A stretch of DNA of 15,751 nucleotides from JAGQLF01 sp964437465 (GTDB taxonomy: Bacteria; Patescibacteriota; Dojkabacteria; J137), in assembly GCA_964437465.1 (NCBI GenBank), contig CAYTGI010000025.1, positions 1 through 15,751 on the forward strand, given 5' to 3'. A model generated the notes under the pieces. That model was not told the DNA's origin, ran no database searches, and saw only the letters and a program-made list of their open reading frames with translations. Position numbers and translations under genes: made by a program. This document shows positions 1 to 6,581 of the stretch, piece by piece (the first letter of the stretch is position 1; the number at the start of each line of letters is the position of its first letter).

Positions 1-70
1 GGCAAACCCCTCATGTTACCTTTACCTTCTCTTGCTAGTTGGAGAAAGTGAACATAAATATTCTTATACA
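1..70. other. Left edge, no assignable gene
   Basis: Nothing can be called here. A plus-strand frame open from base 1 ends at a TGA at 49-51 after 16 codons and could be the tail of a gene lying outside the window, but it is too short to judge. A minus-strand ATG at 14-12 runs off the edge after four codons. Confidence 0.3.
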
Positions 71-101
71 AACAAAAAGAACATCCCTTTCAGGATGTTC
101 T
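71..101 (-). terminator. Intrinsic terminator of the small Cys-rich protein gene
   Basis: A perfect 9-bp stem (78-86 pairs with 93-101) encloses a 6-base loop. On the minus strand it is followed by TTTTTGTT. It lies about 20 bases past the stop of the minus-strand gene ending at 121. There is no T-run on the plus-strand side, so it acts on the minus strand only. Confidence 0.8.
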
Positions 102-120
102 CAATACTTATTTACAATGT

Positions 121-414
121 TTACTTTCCGATTTTTTCTTTTAAAAATGAACCATTTGCTAAGAATGCAAGTCCTACAGCAAATACTGCAGCTGATACAA
201 CAACAACTTCAGTACTGATTCTTCCTTCACTTTCTTCAATACCTAAGTAAGGTACACAAATTCCATATGAGTTAATGTAACAAGGTTCACAAGGAATATA
301 GTTTACTCCTGTACCTGGCATACATTGCTGTACGTTACTTGCTTTAACTGTAGGAACTCCTACTGGTAAAAGTAGTGCCATAGTTGTAACAAATGCTATT
401 AGTAATTTTTTCAT
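121..414 (-). CDS. Small secreted Cys-rich membrane protein, possible sortase substrate
   Basis: A 97-residue protein with no recognised family. It has an N-terminal signal peptide (MKKLL, hydrophobic run, candidate cleavage after VKA at about residue 26), then a short exported segment with four cysteines (one after QQ, a PCEPC pair, and one in GICVPY). A hydrophobic helix follows (about residues 68-86), with a basic tail ending KEKIGK. This signal-body-helix-basic tail layout matches sortase substrates, and a sortase gene lies directly upstream. There is no canonical LPXTG; VPYLG, about 11 residues before the helix, has the x-P-x-x-G shape but is only a guess. The longer frame starting at 438 is rejected because that ATG overlaps the -10 box of the gene's promoter; the start at 414 also gives a normal signal peptide. 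No Shine-Dalgarno is visible. Seen: layout and cysteines. Inferred: substrate role. Confidence 0.7.
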   Translation of the reverse strand: MKKLLIAFVTTMALLLPVGVPTVKASNVQQCMPGTGVNYIPCEPCYINSYGICVPYLGIEESEGRISTEVVVVSAAVFAVGLAFLANGSFLKEKIGK

Positions 415-436
415 AATTTTATAAATAATATATCTC

Positions 437-466
437 ATTATATACCAAATATATCTTAATTGTCAA
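437..466 (-). promoter_or_regulatory. Consensus sigma-70 promoter nested in the sortase 3' end
   Basis: Minus strand TTGACA (466-461), an 18-base spacer and TATAAT (442-437): full consensus at both hexamers. The -35 box lies in the last codons of the sortase gene. Predicted transcription start is about 430, giving a leader of about 16 bases before the ATG at 414. It lets the small protein be expressed independently of the sortase. Confidence 0.7.
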
Positions 467-1106
467 TCTCTATTTTTTCTGCGTAAATAAATACCCTGTC
501 TAATGAATGGTAACTATCACAAGTCATTAAAATCAAATCATCAAGCCTAGTAATCTCAGTGTTTACCTCTGCATGACTTACTCTATATTTATATTCTTCT
601 CCGAACCAAGTAATTGTAATCTCATCACCAACTTTCATGTCTGGAAGATTAAGGAATAGATGTTGCTTCCTATGCTCCCAAGTTAGATTATCTTCTCCCC
701 ATCTATGAGCTGCTAATACAACTGGTTCACTATTTCTATCTGGAGCTCCATGGTATGGCATTCTCCAAACTCCTCTTTCAAGGGCATCTATACCGTTTCC
801 GTTCTCCCAAATTACTGTATCTATCCCAACAGAAGGAATTATTAATCTATTCCCAAAATCAGTTGAAGTGTTTTCAGGTACATCAAAAACTTCATAAGAT
901 TCAATTATAGTTGTTTCTTCAATCTCAAAATCAATAACTGGACTTTGTGTAATTATTTCTGTTTCTCTTTCTGAATTCTCAGCAAAAACTTGTTGTGGTG
1001 TAAAGAAGCCAGTAGCGTACATTCCTAAAAATCCCATCGGAGAAATAATTAGGATTGCTCCTAAGAAAATATTTAATTGTGCTACTATCTTTATTAAATT
1101 TTTCAT
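456..1106 (-). CDS. Sortase family transpeptidase
   Basis: A 216-residue membrane-anchored cysteine transpeptidase that would cleave a C-terminal sorting signal and transfer the substrate to another protein or the cell wall. One N-terminal membrane segment (about residues 10-35) is followed by an acidic linker (45-80) and the sortase beta-barrel from about residue 85 (RLIIPSVGID). All three catalytic residues are visible: His134 in LAAHRW, Cys196 in LILMTCDSY, and Arg204 in LDRVFIYA. Length is normal. The motif context (IPSVGID, TC then DRVF) resembles class D/E enzymes more than class A, but I cannot assign a class. The ATG follows a TGATATAAT box by six bases, so the message is probably leaderless. 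It diverges from the TMTC-like gene across 67 bases and precedes the small Cys-rich protein gene, its most likely local partner. Confidence 0.92.
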   Translation of the reverse strand: MKNLIKIVAQLNIFLGAILIISPMGFLGMYATGFFTPQQVFAENSERETEIITQSPVIDFEIEETTIIESYEVFDVPENTSTDFGNRLIIPSVGIDTVIWENGNGIDALERGVWRMPYHGAPDRNSEPVVLAAHRWGEDNLTWEHRKQHLFLNLPDMKVGDEITITWFGEEYKYRVSHAEVNTEITRLDDLILMTCDSYHSLDRVFIYAEKIEIDN

Positions 1107-1112
1107 ATATAT

Positions 1113-1121
1113 ATTATATCA
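1113..1121 (-). promoter_or_regulatory. Extended -10 promoter of the sortase gene
   Basis: Minus strand TGATATAAT (1121-1113) is an extended -10 box. It ends six bases before the ATG at 1106, which puts the predicted transcription start at or next to the start codon. No good -35 is seen. The same 9-mer stands before the methyltransferase gene at 6548-6540. Confidence 0.5.
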
Positions 1122-1156
1122 TGAATCTATAAAACCAAGAGAAAATTTTCATAGAA

Positions 1157-1162
1157 TATAGT
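1157..1162 (+). promoter_or_regulatory. Possible -10 box of the TMTC-like gene
   Basis: TATAGT sits 11 bases before the ATG at 1174. No convincing -35 is seen. If used, the leader would be about five bases long and without a ribosome binding site, like other genes here. Confidence 0.3.
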
Positions 1163-1173
1163 AAACTCAGACT

Positions 1174-2772
1174 ATGAATTTACTTTTTCATTACAAAAGA
1201 TTTTTAGTTCCAAGTGCAATTATATTTATCACTTTATTCGCATATATTCCTACCTTAGGAAGAGACTTTTTCTTTGATGACGATACTTTTTTGATATTTA
1301 ATACACATATTACTAATGGTATTGGCTTTTTCGAATATTTTACATCACACATGCTACAAGGTATTGGACTTGAAAGTGGCTTCTACAGGCCTACACAAGC
1401 TCTTATATTTCGTGGATTATTTTTAGTATTTGGATTAAATTCCTTTGTATTCCATTTCTTTCAAATATTAGTTCATTCGATAAATGCAATCTTGATTTAC
1501 AAGTTACTAAGAAGATTAGATTTTAAAGACACAATAAGCTTTGTTTCAAGTATTGTCTTTGCGATTCATCCAGTTCTTACTCAGGCAGTAAGCTACACTT
1601 CAGGCCTTGCAGATCCACTATATTTATTCTTCATGCTTCTAAGCATTCATTCTTTTATAACCTTATATAGAACAGATAAAACACACTATGCACTTTTGAC
1701 AATAGGCTTCCTAGTTTTATCAATATTATCAAGAGAAACTGGAGTCGTAGGGTTTCTTATACTAATTGCATTGTATTTATATCTTGAAAAGAATAGTCTA
1801 TTTAAAATCACTAAATCATCAGCAACTATAGTAGTATCTGCTTTGATCTCACTAATTTATATTATACTAAGATTCACTTTACTAAATTTCACAGGTGATG
1901 TTGGCTTAGCTAATCAAACTAATATATATACAGAAAACTTACATATTCGAATAATTACCTTTATCTCTAATATCTGGGAGTATTTTAAACTTATCTTCTT
2001 TCCAATAGATCTTTATTACGAGAAGCCCTATCTAGCTTACGATTCAATTTTAAGCTTAAGATTCCTGTTTGGATTATTAGTATTAATAGTAAGTGCTTAC
2101 CTAATGTATAGGTCATCCAAGAATAAAACTAAATTATGGCTTGGGATAGCTATTTTCTGGATATTTCTAATTCCTGTAACTGGAATAATTCCTCTTAACG
2201 CTATGTTCTTAGAACATTGGCTGTATGGATCATTTATAGGGATAGTTATCACAGTTGCATTTTTATTATCAAAAATACAACAAGATCATTATAAGTATTT
2301 GTATTTACCGATAATTGTTATAGTTTTACTACTTGGAGTTAGAACCTATATGAGAAATATACAGTGGGCAGATCCTATTCTATTTTATGAAAATGAGATA
2401 AGGCATAATGATTCTTCTGCTCGAATCTACAATAATCTCGCAATAGCTTATGAAGCTGAAGAAAGAAATGATGATGCTATAGAAAGCTATGAGAGAGCTA
2501 TTGAGCTTTATGATATCTATCCCCAGACTCATTACAATCTTGCCAATTTATATGCAAAAAACGGGGATTTAGACGATGCATTGCAGTCTCTGGTTAGATC
2601 ATTAGAGTTAGAACCTAATTTCATATTTTCTCACAATGCACTAGCTACTCTTTTCGAAAGAACTAAACAACCTGAAAAGCAAAATTATTTCCTAGATTTT
2701 TCAGCAAGAATACAAAATGGTGAAAAGGTTACTTTTGAAGAGGTTATTCAAGTACTGTCAATTCAGGACTAG
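1174..2772 (+). CDS. TMTC-like GT-C membrane glycosyltransferase with C-terminal TPRs
   Basis: A 532-residue polytopic membrane protein. The first ~400 residues contain many hydrophobic helices. Motifs match the TMTC/DUF1736 group of protein O-mannosyltransferase-like GT-C enzymes: an acidic DDD at 35-37 in the first outside loop, YRPTQ at 71-75, FAIHPV at 129-134 followed by YTSGLAD at 141-147, SRET at 186-189, and LEHWLYGS before a late helix (compare AERYLY in the family). The last ~110 residues (about 410-520) form roughly three tetratricopeptide repeats (for example IYNNLAIAYEAEERNDDAIE). Family knowledge: such proteins transfer a sugar from a polyprenyl-phosphate carrier to proteins on the outer face of the membrane. 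Donor and target cannot be read from sequence. It is transcribed away from the sortase, and its end overlaps the restored rsmE reading frame by 15 bases, tail to tail. Confidence 0.8.
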   Translation: MNLLFHYKRFLVPSAIIFITLFAYIPTLGRDFFFDDDTFLIFNTHITNGIGFFEYFTSHMLQGIGLESGFYRPTQALIFRGLFLVFGLNSFVFHFFQILVHSINAILIYKLLRRLDFKDTISFVSSIVFAIHPVLTQAVSYTSGLADPLYLFFMLLSIHSFITLYRTDKTHYALLTIGFLVLSILSRETGVVGFLILIALYLYLEKNSLFKITKSSATIVVSALISLIYIILRFTLLNFTGDVGLANQTNIYTENLHIRIITFISNIWEYFKLIFFPIDLYYEKPYLAYDSILSLRFLFGLLVLIVSAYLMYRSSKNKTKLWLGIAIFWIFLIPVTGIIPLNAMFLEHWLYGSFIGIVITVAFLLSKIQQDHYKYLYLPIIVIVLLLGVRTYMRNIQWADPILFYENEIRHNDSSARIYNNLAIAYEAEERNDDAIESYERAIELYDIYPQTHYNLANLYAKNGDLDDALQSLVRSLELEPNFIFSHNALATLFERTKQPEKQNYFLDFSARIQNGEKVTFEEVIQVLSIQD

Positions 2773-3569
2773 TTCTACCATTCCTAAAGCAACAATAGCA
2801 GCAGTTTCAGATTTCAATATATTCTCTGTAAGCTTTACAAGAACAAGGTTATCTATCTTCTTAAGATACTTAATTTCAGATGGTGAAAATAGNNNNNNNN
2901 NNNNTCATTTAATGTTAATCAGAAATGTTCTCAATGTATTTCAGATGGTGAAAATCCCCCCTCAGTTCCGATTAAAACAGCTACTTTAGCATGATCTCGA
3001 CCTGAAATTTGAGATAGGATCTCATTTATTCCAATCCTCTCATCTGACTCAGTTACAAATGCTAATAAGAAATCGTAGTTTTTAGAAACCTCTTCTATAT
3101 TCTCTACTTTTATCGCTTTAGAAATTGTTGGAATATTTATTCTTTCTGCCTGTTTACATGACGAAATAACTATTCTTTCCCATCTTTCTTGCTTTCCTTC
3201 TATTTTATCTTCAATTTTAACAACTGAATACTCTGTCTCCATAGGAATAATATTATTCACACCTATCTCTGTAGCCTTTTCTAGAATAAACTCAAAGCTT
3301 TTAGCTTTAGATAAACCTTGTATTAAGTCAATTTTGAAATTTTTATCACTAACTAAACGAACTTCTTCAATTATCTCAGCCATAACCGCATCTTTAGAAA
3401 CGAACTTTAGCTTTGCTTTATATTCCTTTTCTCCATTAAATAAAAAAATCTCATCGCCTTTTTTAAGACGAAGAGATTTTAGTATGTGTTTTGATTCAAA
3501 GTCTGGAAGCTTAACGCTTGACCCGACTCGCAAATTTTTTCTTTCTGAAAAAAATCTAAATTTTCTCAA
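2758..3569 (-). CDS. rsmE: 16S rRNA (uracil1498-N3)-methyltransferase, split by an assembly gap
   Basis: RsmE methylates N3 of U1498 in 16S rRNA using SAM; SPOUT fold. The N-terminal PUA-like part covers about residues 1-70 and the SPOUT domain follows (LIQGLSKAKSFEFILEKATE at 82-101, CKQAERINIP at 138-147, IGTEGGFSPSEI at 200-211). As written, the frame stops at 2931 after 212 codons, inside a stretch next to 12 Ns. Beyond the gap, 2890-2758 encodes the missing tail in the same family pattern (FSPSEIKYLKK, then ENILKSETAAIVALG) and ends in TGA. An 18-base repeat flanks the gap. Joining at that repeat removes 65 positions and leaves 747 bases, a clean 248-codon gene plus stop, the usual family length. 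The start is TTG at 3569, three bases after the stop of the DsbA-like gene, suggesting one transcript and translational coupling. Confidence 0.9.
2873..2955. repeat. 18-bp direct repeat flanking a 12-N assembly gap
   Basis: The 18-mer at 2873-2890 recurs exactly at 2938-2955. Between the copies lie AG, 12 Ns (2893-2904) and 33 bases (2905-2937). Removing one copy and the insert restores the rsmE reading frame, so this looks like an unmerged contig overlap and not a biological duplication. Confidence 0.85.
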
Positions 3570-3572
3570 TTT

Positions 3573-4316
3573 TTATTGTTGATCTTCAGTATTTTCTACT
3601 GTTTCTTCAGGATTTTCAACTGGTTGTTCTTCAACAGGTTCATTTTGACCTTCTTCAGGTTGAATTTCTACTTCTGGTTGTTCTCCTGTTTCTTCGATTG
3701 GTTCACCACTTAAAAGTGCGTCTATTTGTGAATAATCAACATCTGTTTCTGTTTCAAAAATTGCCTTGCTCATTTCATAATATTTTCCTTGTTCTTCAGC
3801 AGCTTCTGCAGCGTAAGCATATCTTCTAGCTAGAGGGTGAATGTTCTCAAGAGGTAAATGATATCTTTCAACAATTACATTTTCTCCGAACTCAGCTTCT
3901 ACGAAATATGGAATTGGAAAGAAGTTCGCACAAAATGGACATTGATAATCTTCAAAAACAGCCAATGTAATTGGTAGCTCTTCTGCATTATCAATTGCAG
4001 CTTGTACAGTACCTCTAAACACTTCGTAATCTGCTGTAGACTCTACTCTTTCTTCATTAATAAATACTGATGGAGTTGAGTTTACACTTAGTGAGTCAGC
4101 ATATTCAATATCTTCAGCAACTCTAGCCCTGATCTCTTCATTTGAATAATCTTCAAAAAATTTGTCTCCATCCATTCCCAAAGACTCTGCTGTAGTGATT
4201 AGTTCTCTTTCAAAACTTGTTGGTTGTCCTTGTCTTGAGAAGATTAGAATTCCTAAAAATCCTAATCCTAGGACTAAAGCTCCAACTATAAAATATGTAC
4301 TTGAATTGTTATTCAT
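3573..4316 (-). CDS. Membrane-anchored DsbA-like thiol oxidoreductase, circularly permuted
   Basis: A 247-residue protein from the ATG at 4316 (a TTG at 4319 directly precedes it; residue numbers here count that TTG as 1). One membrane helix at about 8-28 anchors an outside thioredoxin-fold domain that would make or rearrange disulfides. Both DsbA halves are present but in swapped order. Residues 36-110 are the usual C-terminal half: helices (ESLGMDGDKFFEDYS, then ARVAEDIEYADSLSV) and the cis-Pro loop STPSVFIN with Pro83. Residues 115-190 are the usual N-terminal half: strand PITLAVFEDYQ, active site CPFC at 127-130, then HPLARRYAYAAEAAEEQGKY. About five residues join the old C-terminus to the old N-terminus. 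A 45-residue Glu/Pro-rich tail follows. No gap lies inside the gene. No DsbB or VKOR partner is in the window. Disulfide function is inferred from the intact CPFC and cis-Pro. Confidence 0.85.
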   Translation of the reverse strand: MNNNSSTYFIVGALVLGLGFLGILIFSRQGQPTSFERELITTAESLGMDGDKFFEDYSNEEIRARVAEDIEYADSLSVNSTPSVFINEERVESTADYEVFRGTVQAAIDNAEELPITLAVFEDYQCPFCANFFPIPYFVEAEFGENVIVERYHLPLENIHPLARRYAYAAEAAEEQGKYYEMSKAIFETETDVDYSQIDALLSGEPIEETGEQPEVEIQPEEGQNEPVEEQPVENPEETVENTEDQQ

Positions 4317-4361
4317 CAATTTAAATTAATATATAAAGTAAACAAAATTCAGACTTTTTTT

Positions 4362-4393
4362 ATATTATCACGAAGGTATGAATTTGGTGTAAA
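4362..4393 (-). promoter_or_regulatory. Possible promoter of the DsbA-like/rsmE pair
   Basis: Minus strand TTTACA (4393-4388), 18 bases, GATAAT (4369-4364), with an overlapping TGATAATAT reading. It would give a leader of about 40-45 bases. Nearer AT-rich boxes before the ATG cannot be excluded. The rest of 4320-4464 shows no gene. Confidence 0.35.
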
Positions 4394-4464
4394 TTTTTAT
4401 AGGAAAGTAGAGAAATTATTAGGTTTGAAAGTTAAAAGTCCCAAACTGAGATTTATTTTAGAAT

Positions 4465-5580
4465 TTAGACATTAGAATTTATTATTTCAGATTTATATAC
4501 TTCAATTAACTTTTCTCCATTTTTATCTAATGCATAGTTACTAACAGTCTTAATTCCCTTTTTCATCATTTCAATCGTCCTATCTGGATCAACGTTTATT
4601 TCTTTTAGAATACTTACCGCCTTATCAATATCTTTAAATATATATCCGTTTTCCCCATCTTTAAGAAACTCTTTTATTCCGTACGTGTCACTTGATAAAA
4701 GCAATAACCCTTGACTCATAGCTTCTAAACCTACAATCCCAAAAGATTCCCTTATACTTGGGAATATGAAGATATCATTTTTCTTACATTCTTCAATAAA
4801 TTCAGCGCTTCCTTCATAACTTCTATCGATAATTTGCACATTTTCTGGTATTACAAGATCTTTTAGTGAGTTATCCTGATGTTCTCCAAAAATAGTAAAG
4901 TTATATTTAGGCAATTTTTTAGCAATTTCTATTATCCAATCTACTCTTTTAACCTTCTCAACTCTTCCCATGTATAGAACATTTACAAAAGGCGGTTCTT
5001 TTATTTCAGGTTTATTTTCAATAAACTCATTATCAATACTATTTGGTACTACAGCTATTTTACTTTTAGGAGCATTTCTCTTTATTAAAAATGGCACCTC
5101 CCAAGAAGCGACAGTAATAATCTGGTCATATAATCTTAATTCCCACCAACCAATCAATAAGTCATAAAGATTATCAATGATTTTCAATAACATAGACCTT
5201 CTAGGATCTTTTTTAAAAGGGCCGTGTGTTGTAATTATGATTTTCTTTTTATTTAATTTAGCCCAAAGCAATGCCTGTAAGCAGTGTGGATGTCGGTATC
5301 CGTGAACATTAATTACATCAGGATTTAATTCTCCAAGTTTTTTCCAGAAGAAGAAAAACATTGAGGTTCCACCTAGTTTAAACCTAACTGGAAATCTAAA
5401 AATTTTTATTCCTTTATAATCACTTTCAAGAGACAATTTTTCAGATGTTCCTTTTTTAATGTTGGAGGAAAAGCTAATAATTTCATGATTATCTCTTAAA
5501 ACTTCGATATCTTGAGAAACCCGCTTCCAGATTCCACATTTTGAAGGATTAGAGTAAGGGGAGATTAGTATAATCTTCAT
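4465..5580 (-). CDS. GT4-family (GT-B fold) glycosyltransferase
   Basis: A 371-residue cytosolic or membrane-associated glycosyltransferase that moves a sugar from an activated nucleotide donor to an acceptor, probably a surface glycan or lipid-linked intermediate. The N-terminal acceptor domain (1-190) contains NVHGYRHPH (91-99) and the conserved THGP (His119). The C-terminal donor domain starts near 198 (VNVLYMGRVEKVKRVDWIIE) and carries the GT4 EX7E pattern with Glu278 and Glu286 (RESFGIVGLEAMSQG), then DGENGYIF at 308-315. Length is normal. Acceptor and sugar cannot be read. It lies 25 bases after the methyltransferase gene in the same direction, but a TATAAT seven bases before its ATG suggests it also has its own near-leaderless promoter. 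Confidence 0.9.
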   Translation of the reverse strand: MKIILISPYSNPSKCGIWKRVSQDIEVLRDNHEIISFSSNIKKGTSEKLSLESDYKGIKIFRFPVRFKLGGTSMFFFFWKKLGELNPDVINVHGYRHPHCLQALLWAKLNKKKIIITTHGPFKKDPRRSMLLKIIDNLYDLLIGWWELRLYDQIITVASWEVPFLIKRNAPKSKIAVVPNSIDNEFIENKPEIKEPPFVNVLYMGRVEKVKRVDWIIEIAKKLPKYNFTIFGEHQDNSLKDLVIPENVQIIDRSYEGSAEFIEECKKNDIFIFPSIRESFGIVGLEAMSQGLLLLSSDTYGIKEFLKDGENGYIFKDIDKAVSILKEINVDPDRTIEMMKKGIKTVSNYALDKNGEKLIEVYKSEIINSNV

Positions 5581-5587
5581 TAATACT

Positions 5588-5593
5588 ATTATA
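5588..5593 (-). promoter_or_regulatory. -10 box for a leaderless glycosyltransferase transcript
   Basis: A perfect TATAAT on the minus strand (5593-5588) ends seven bases before the ATG at 5580. No Shine-Dalgarno and no clear -35 are seen in the 25-base gap. Confidence 0.4.
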
Positions 5594-5605
5594 GTACTAA
5601 TTTTA

Positions 5606-6505
5606 TTAAATTTCTTGTATTAGATTAGGATCTAGCTTAGTAAGCTCAATTAACCGATAAAGTGGTATTCCTGTCATATCACCAAATTCGTCAAGTACAT
5701 CATCACCAATTTCCTCTTCGATCATTGTGATAGCTTCTTTAACAGTCAAACCAATTCCATTACTCATATTCCGTGTTAGTACCCTAACTACTGCTCTAGC
5801 GAATCCGTTGCTTATACCAAAATTACTTATTGCATTATCTAAATGAACTACATCTGTTAGGGGTAACTGTTGTCCATTTGGCAAGTTTAAAGTATGGGTC
5901 ATAGTCACTCCTTGATTTATGATATCTCCTTTTGTAACTCTCTCAGTATAATAGTGGTGCCTTGATTCTGGCCCATTTAAAATGCTTTGAGGATTAAGAC
6001 TATAAATAAGAAGTTTACCTCCAGGCCTTAAAAGTTTTGAAGATTCTTGAATTGCATTTTCTAATTGTTCCGTCGACATTACTGGGTCAACGAAACACAT
6101 AACCGCAACATCAAATGATCCTTCATCACCTGTTTCGTATTCACCGATCTCAGGTATCTTTCTAAAGGTTACATTATCTACACTTTGCTCTTGATTTCGT
6201 TTTTCTCCTTCTTCTATAGCAGCTTGATTAGGTTCTAATGCTAGTACATACGAAGCTTTTTTAGCTATCTGCCTTGCGAAGTTTCCTACGTTTGGTCCTA
6301 TCTCAACTACTCTGTCTCCTTCTCCTATAAAATGCTTGAGTATAACAATGTAACCAGCTTTATCAGTTGGAATATTTCCAGAAAATTCAGCATAAGCAAG
6401 AGATAAATTGTCTGTCCATTTTGTTATTTCTGGTTGACACTCAGAACACTCCTCAGCTTTCCCCTCTATTTTTTGACTTGTGTCAACATCACTTAGATCC
6501 GACAT
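5606..6505 (-). CDS. Class I SAM-dependent methyltransferase
   Basis: A 299-residue Rossmann-fold methyltransferase. Motif I is VVEIGPNVGNFA (66-77), the acidic residue after strand 2 is in ALEPN (89-93), motif IV is FDVAVMCFVDP (131-141), and the strand 5 region is LLRPGGKLLIYS (158-169). The first 30 residues hold a CSEC pair (Cys20, Cys23) that could bind metal, but only two cysteines are seen. The C-terminal third (about 190-299) is family-specific and acidic and probably sets the substrate, which I cannot name; small molecule, lipid or glycan are all open. It sits between the TrmB-type regulator and the GT4 enzyme, with an extended -10 box upstream. Its separate promoter argues against simple readthrough from the regulator gene. 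Confidence 0.85.
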   Translation of the reverse strand: MSDLSDVDTSQKIEGKAEECSECQPEITKWTDNLSLAYAEFSGNIPTDKAGYIVILKHFIGEGDRVVEIGPNVGNFARQIAKKASYVLALEPNQAAIEEGEKRNQEQSVDNVTFRKIPEIGEYETGDEGSFDVAVMCFVDPVMSTEQLENAIQESSKLLRPGGKLLIYSLNPQSILNGPESRHHYYTERVTKGDIINQGVTMTHTLNLPNGQQLPLTDVVHLDNAISNFGISNGFARAVVRVLTRNMSNGIGLTVKEAITMIEEEIGDDVLDEFGDMTGIPLYRLIELTKLDPNLIQEI

Positions 6506-6539
6506 TATTTTTTGGTAACAAAACTAAATTCTTTCACCC

Positions 6540-6548
6540 ATTATATCA
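6540..6548 (-). promoter_or_regulatory. Extended -10 promoter of the methyltransferase gene
   Basis: TGATATAAT on the minus strand (6548-6540), identical to the box before the sortase gene. It lies in the 76-base gap after the TrmB-family gene and gives a leader of about 28 bases. The -35 is not recognisable, as expected for a TGn-type promoter. Confidence 0.5.
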
Positions 6549-6581
6549 CATAAAGAAGAGGAATTCAGCACCGTTACCATT

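Noticed and set aside
1..51. C-terminal end of a plus-strand gene (16 codons to a TGA)
   Set aside because: Too short to tell from chance; no motif.
415..438. Longer start of the small Cys-rich protein at the ATG at 438
   Set aside because: The ATG overlaps the TATAAT of a perfect promoter and lies upstream of the predicted transcription start; the start at 414 gives a normal signal peptide.
2931..3569. A truncated RsmE or an rsmE pseudogene
   Set aside because: The missing tail is present across the Ns, and removal of the repeat-flanked insert restores the frame exactly.
4400..4464. Possible terminator after the GT4 gene (GTTTG...CAAAC)
   Set aside because: Only five pairs, a 14-base loop and no U-tract.
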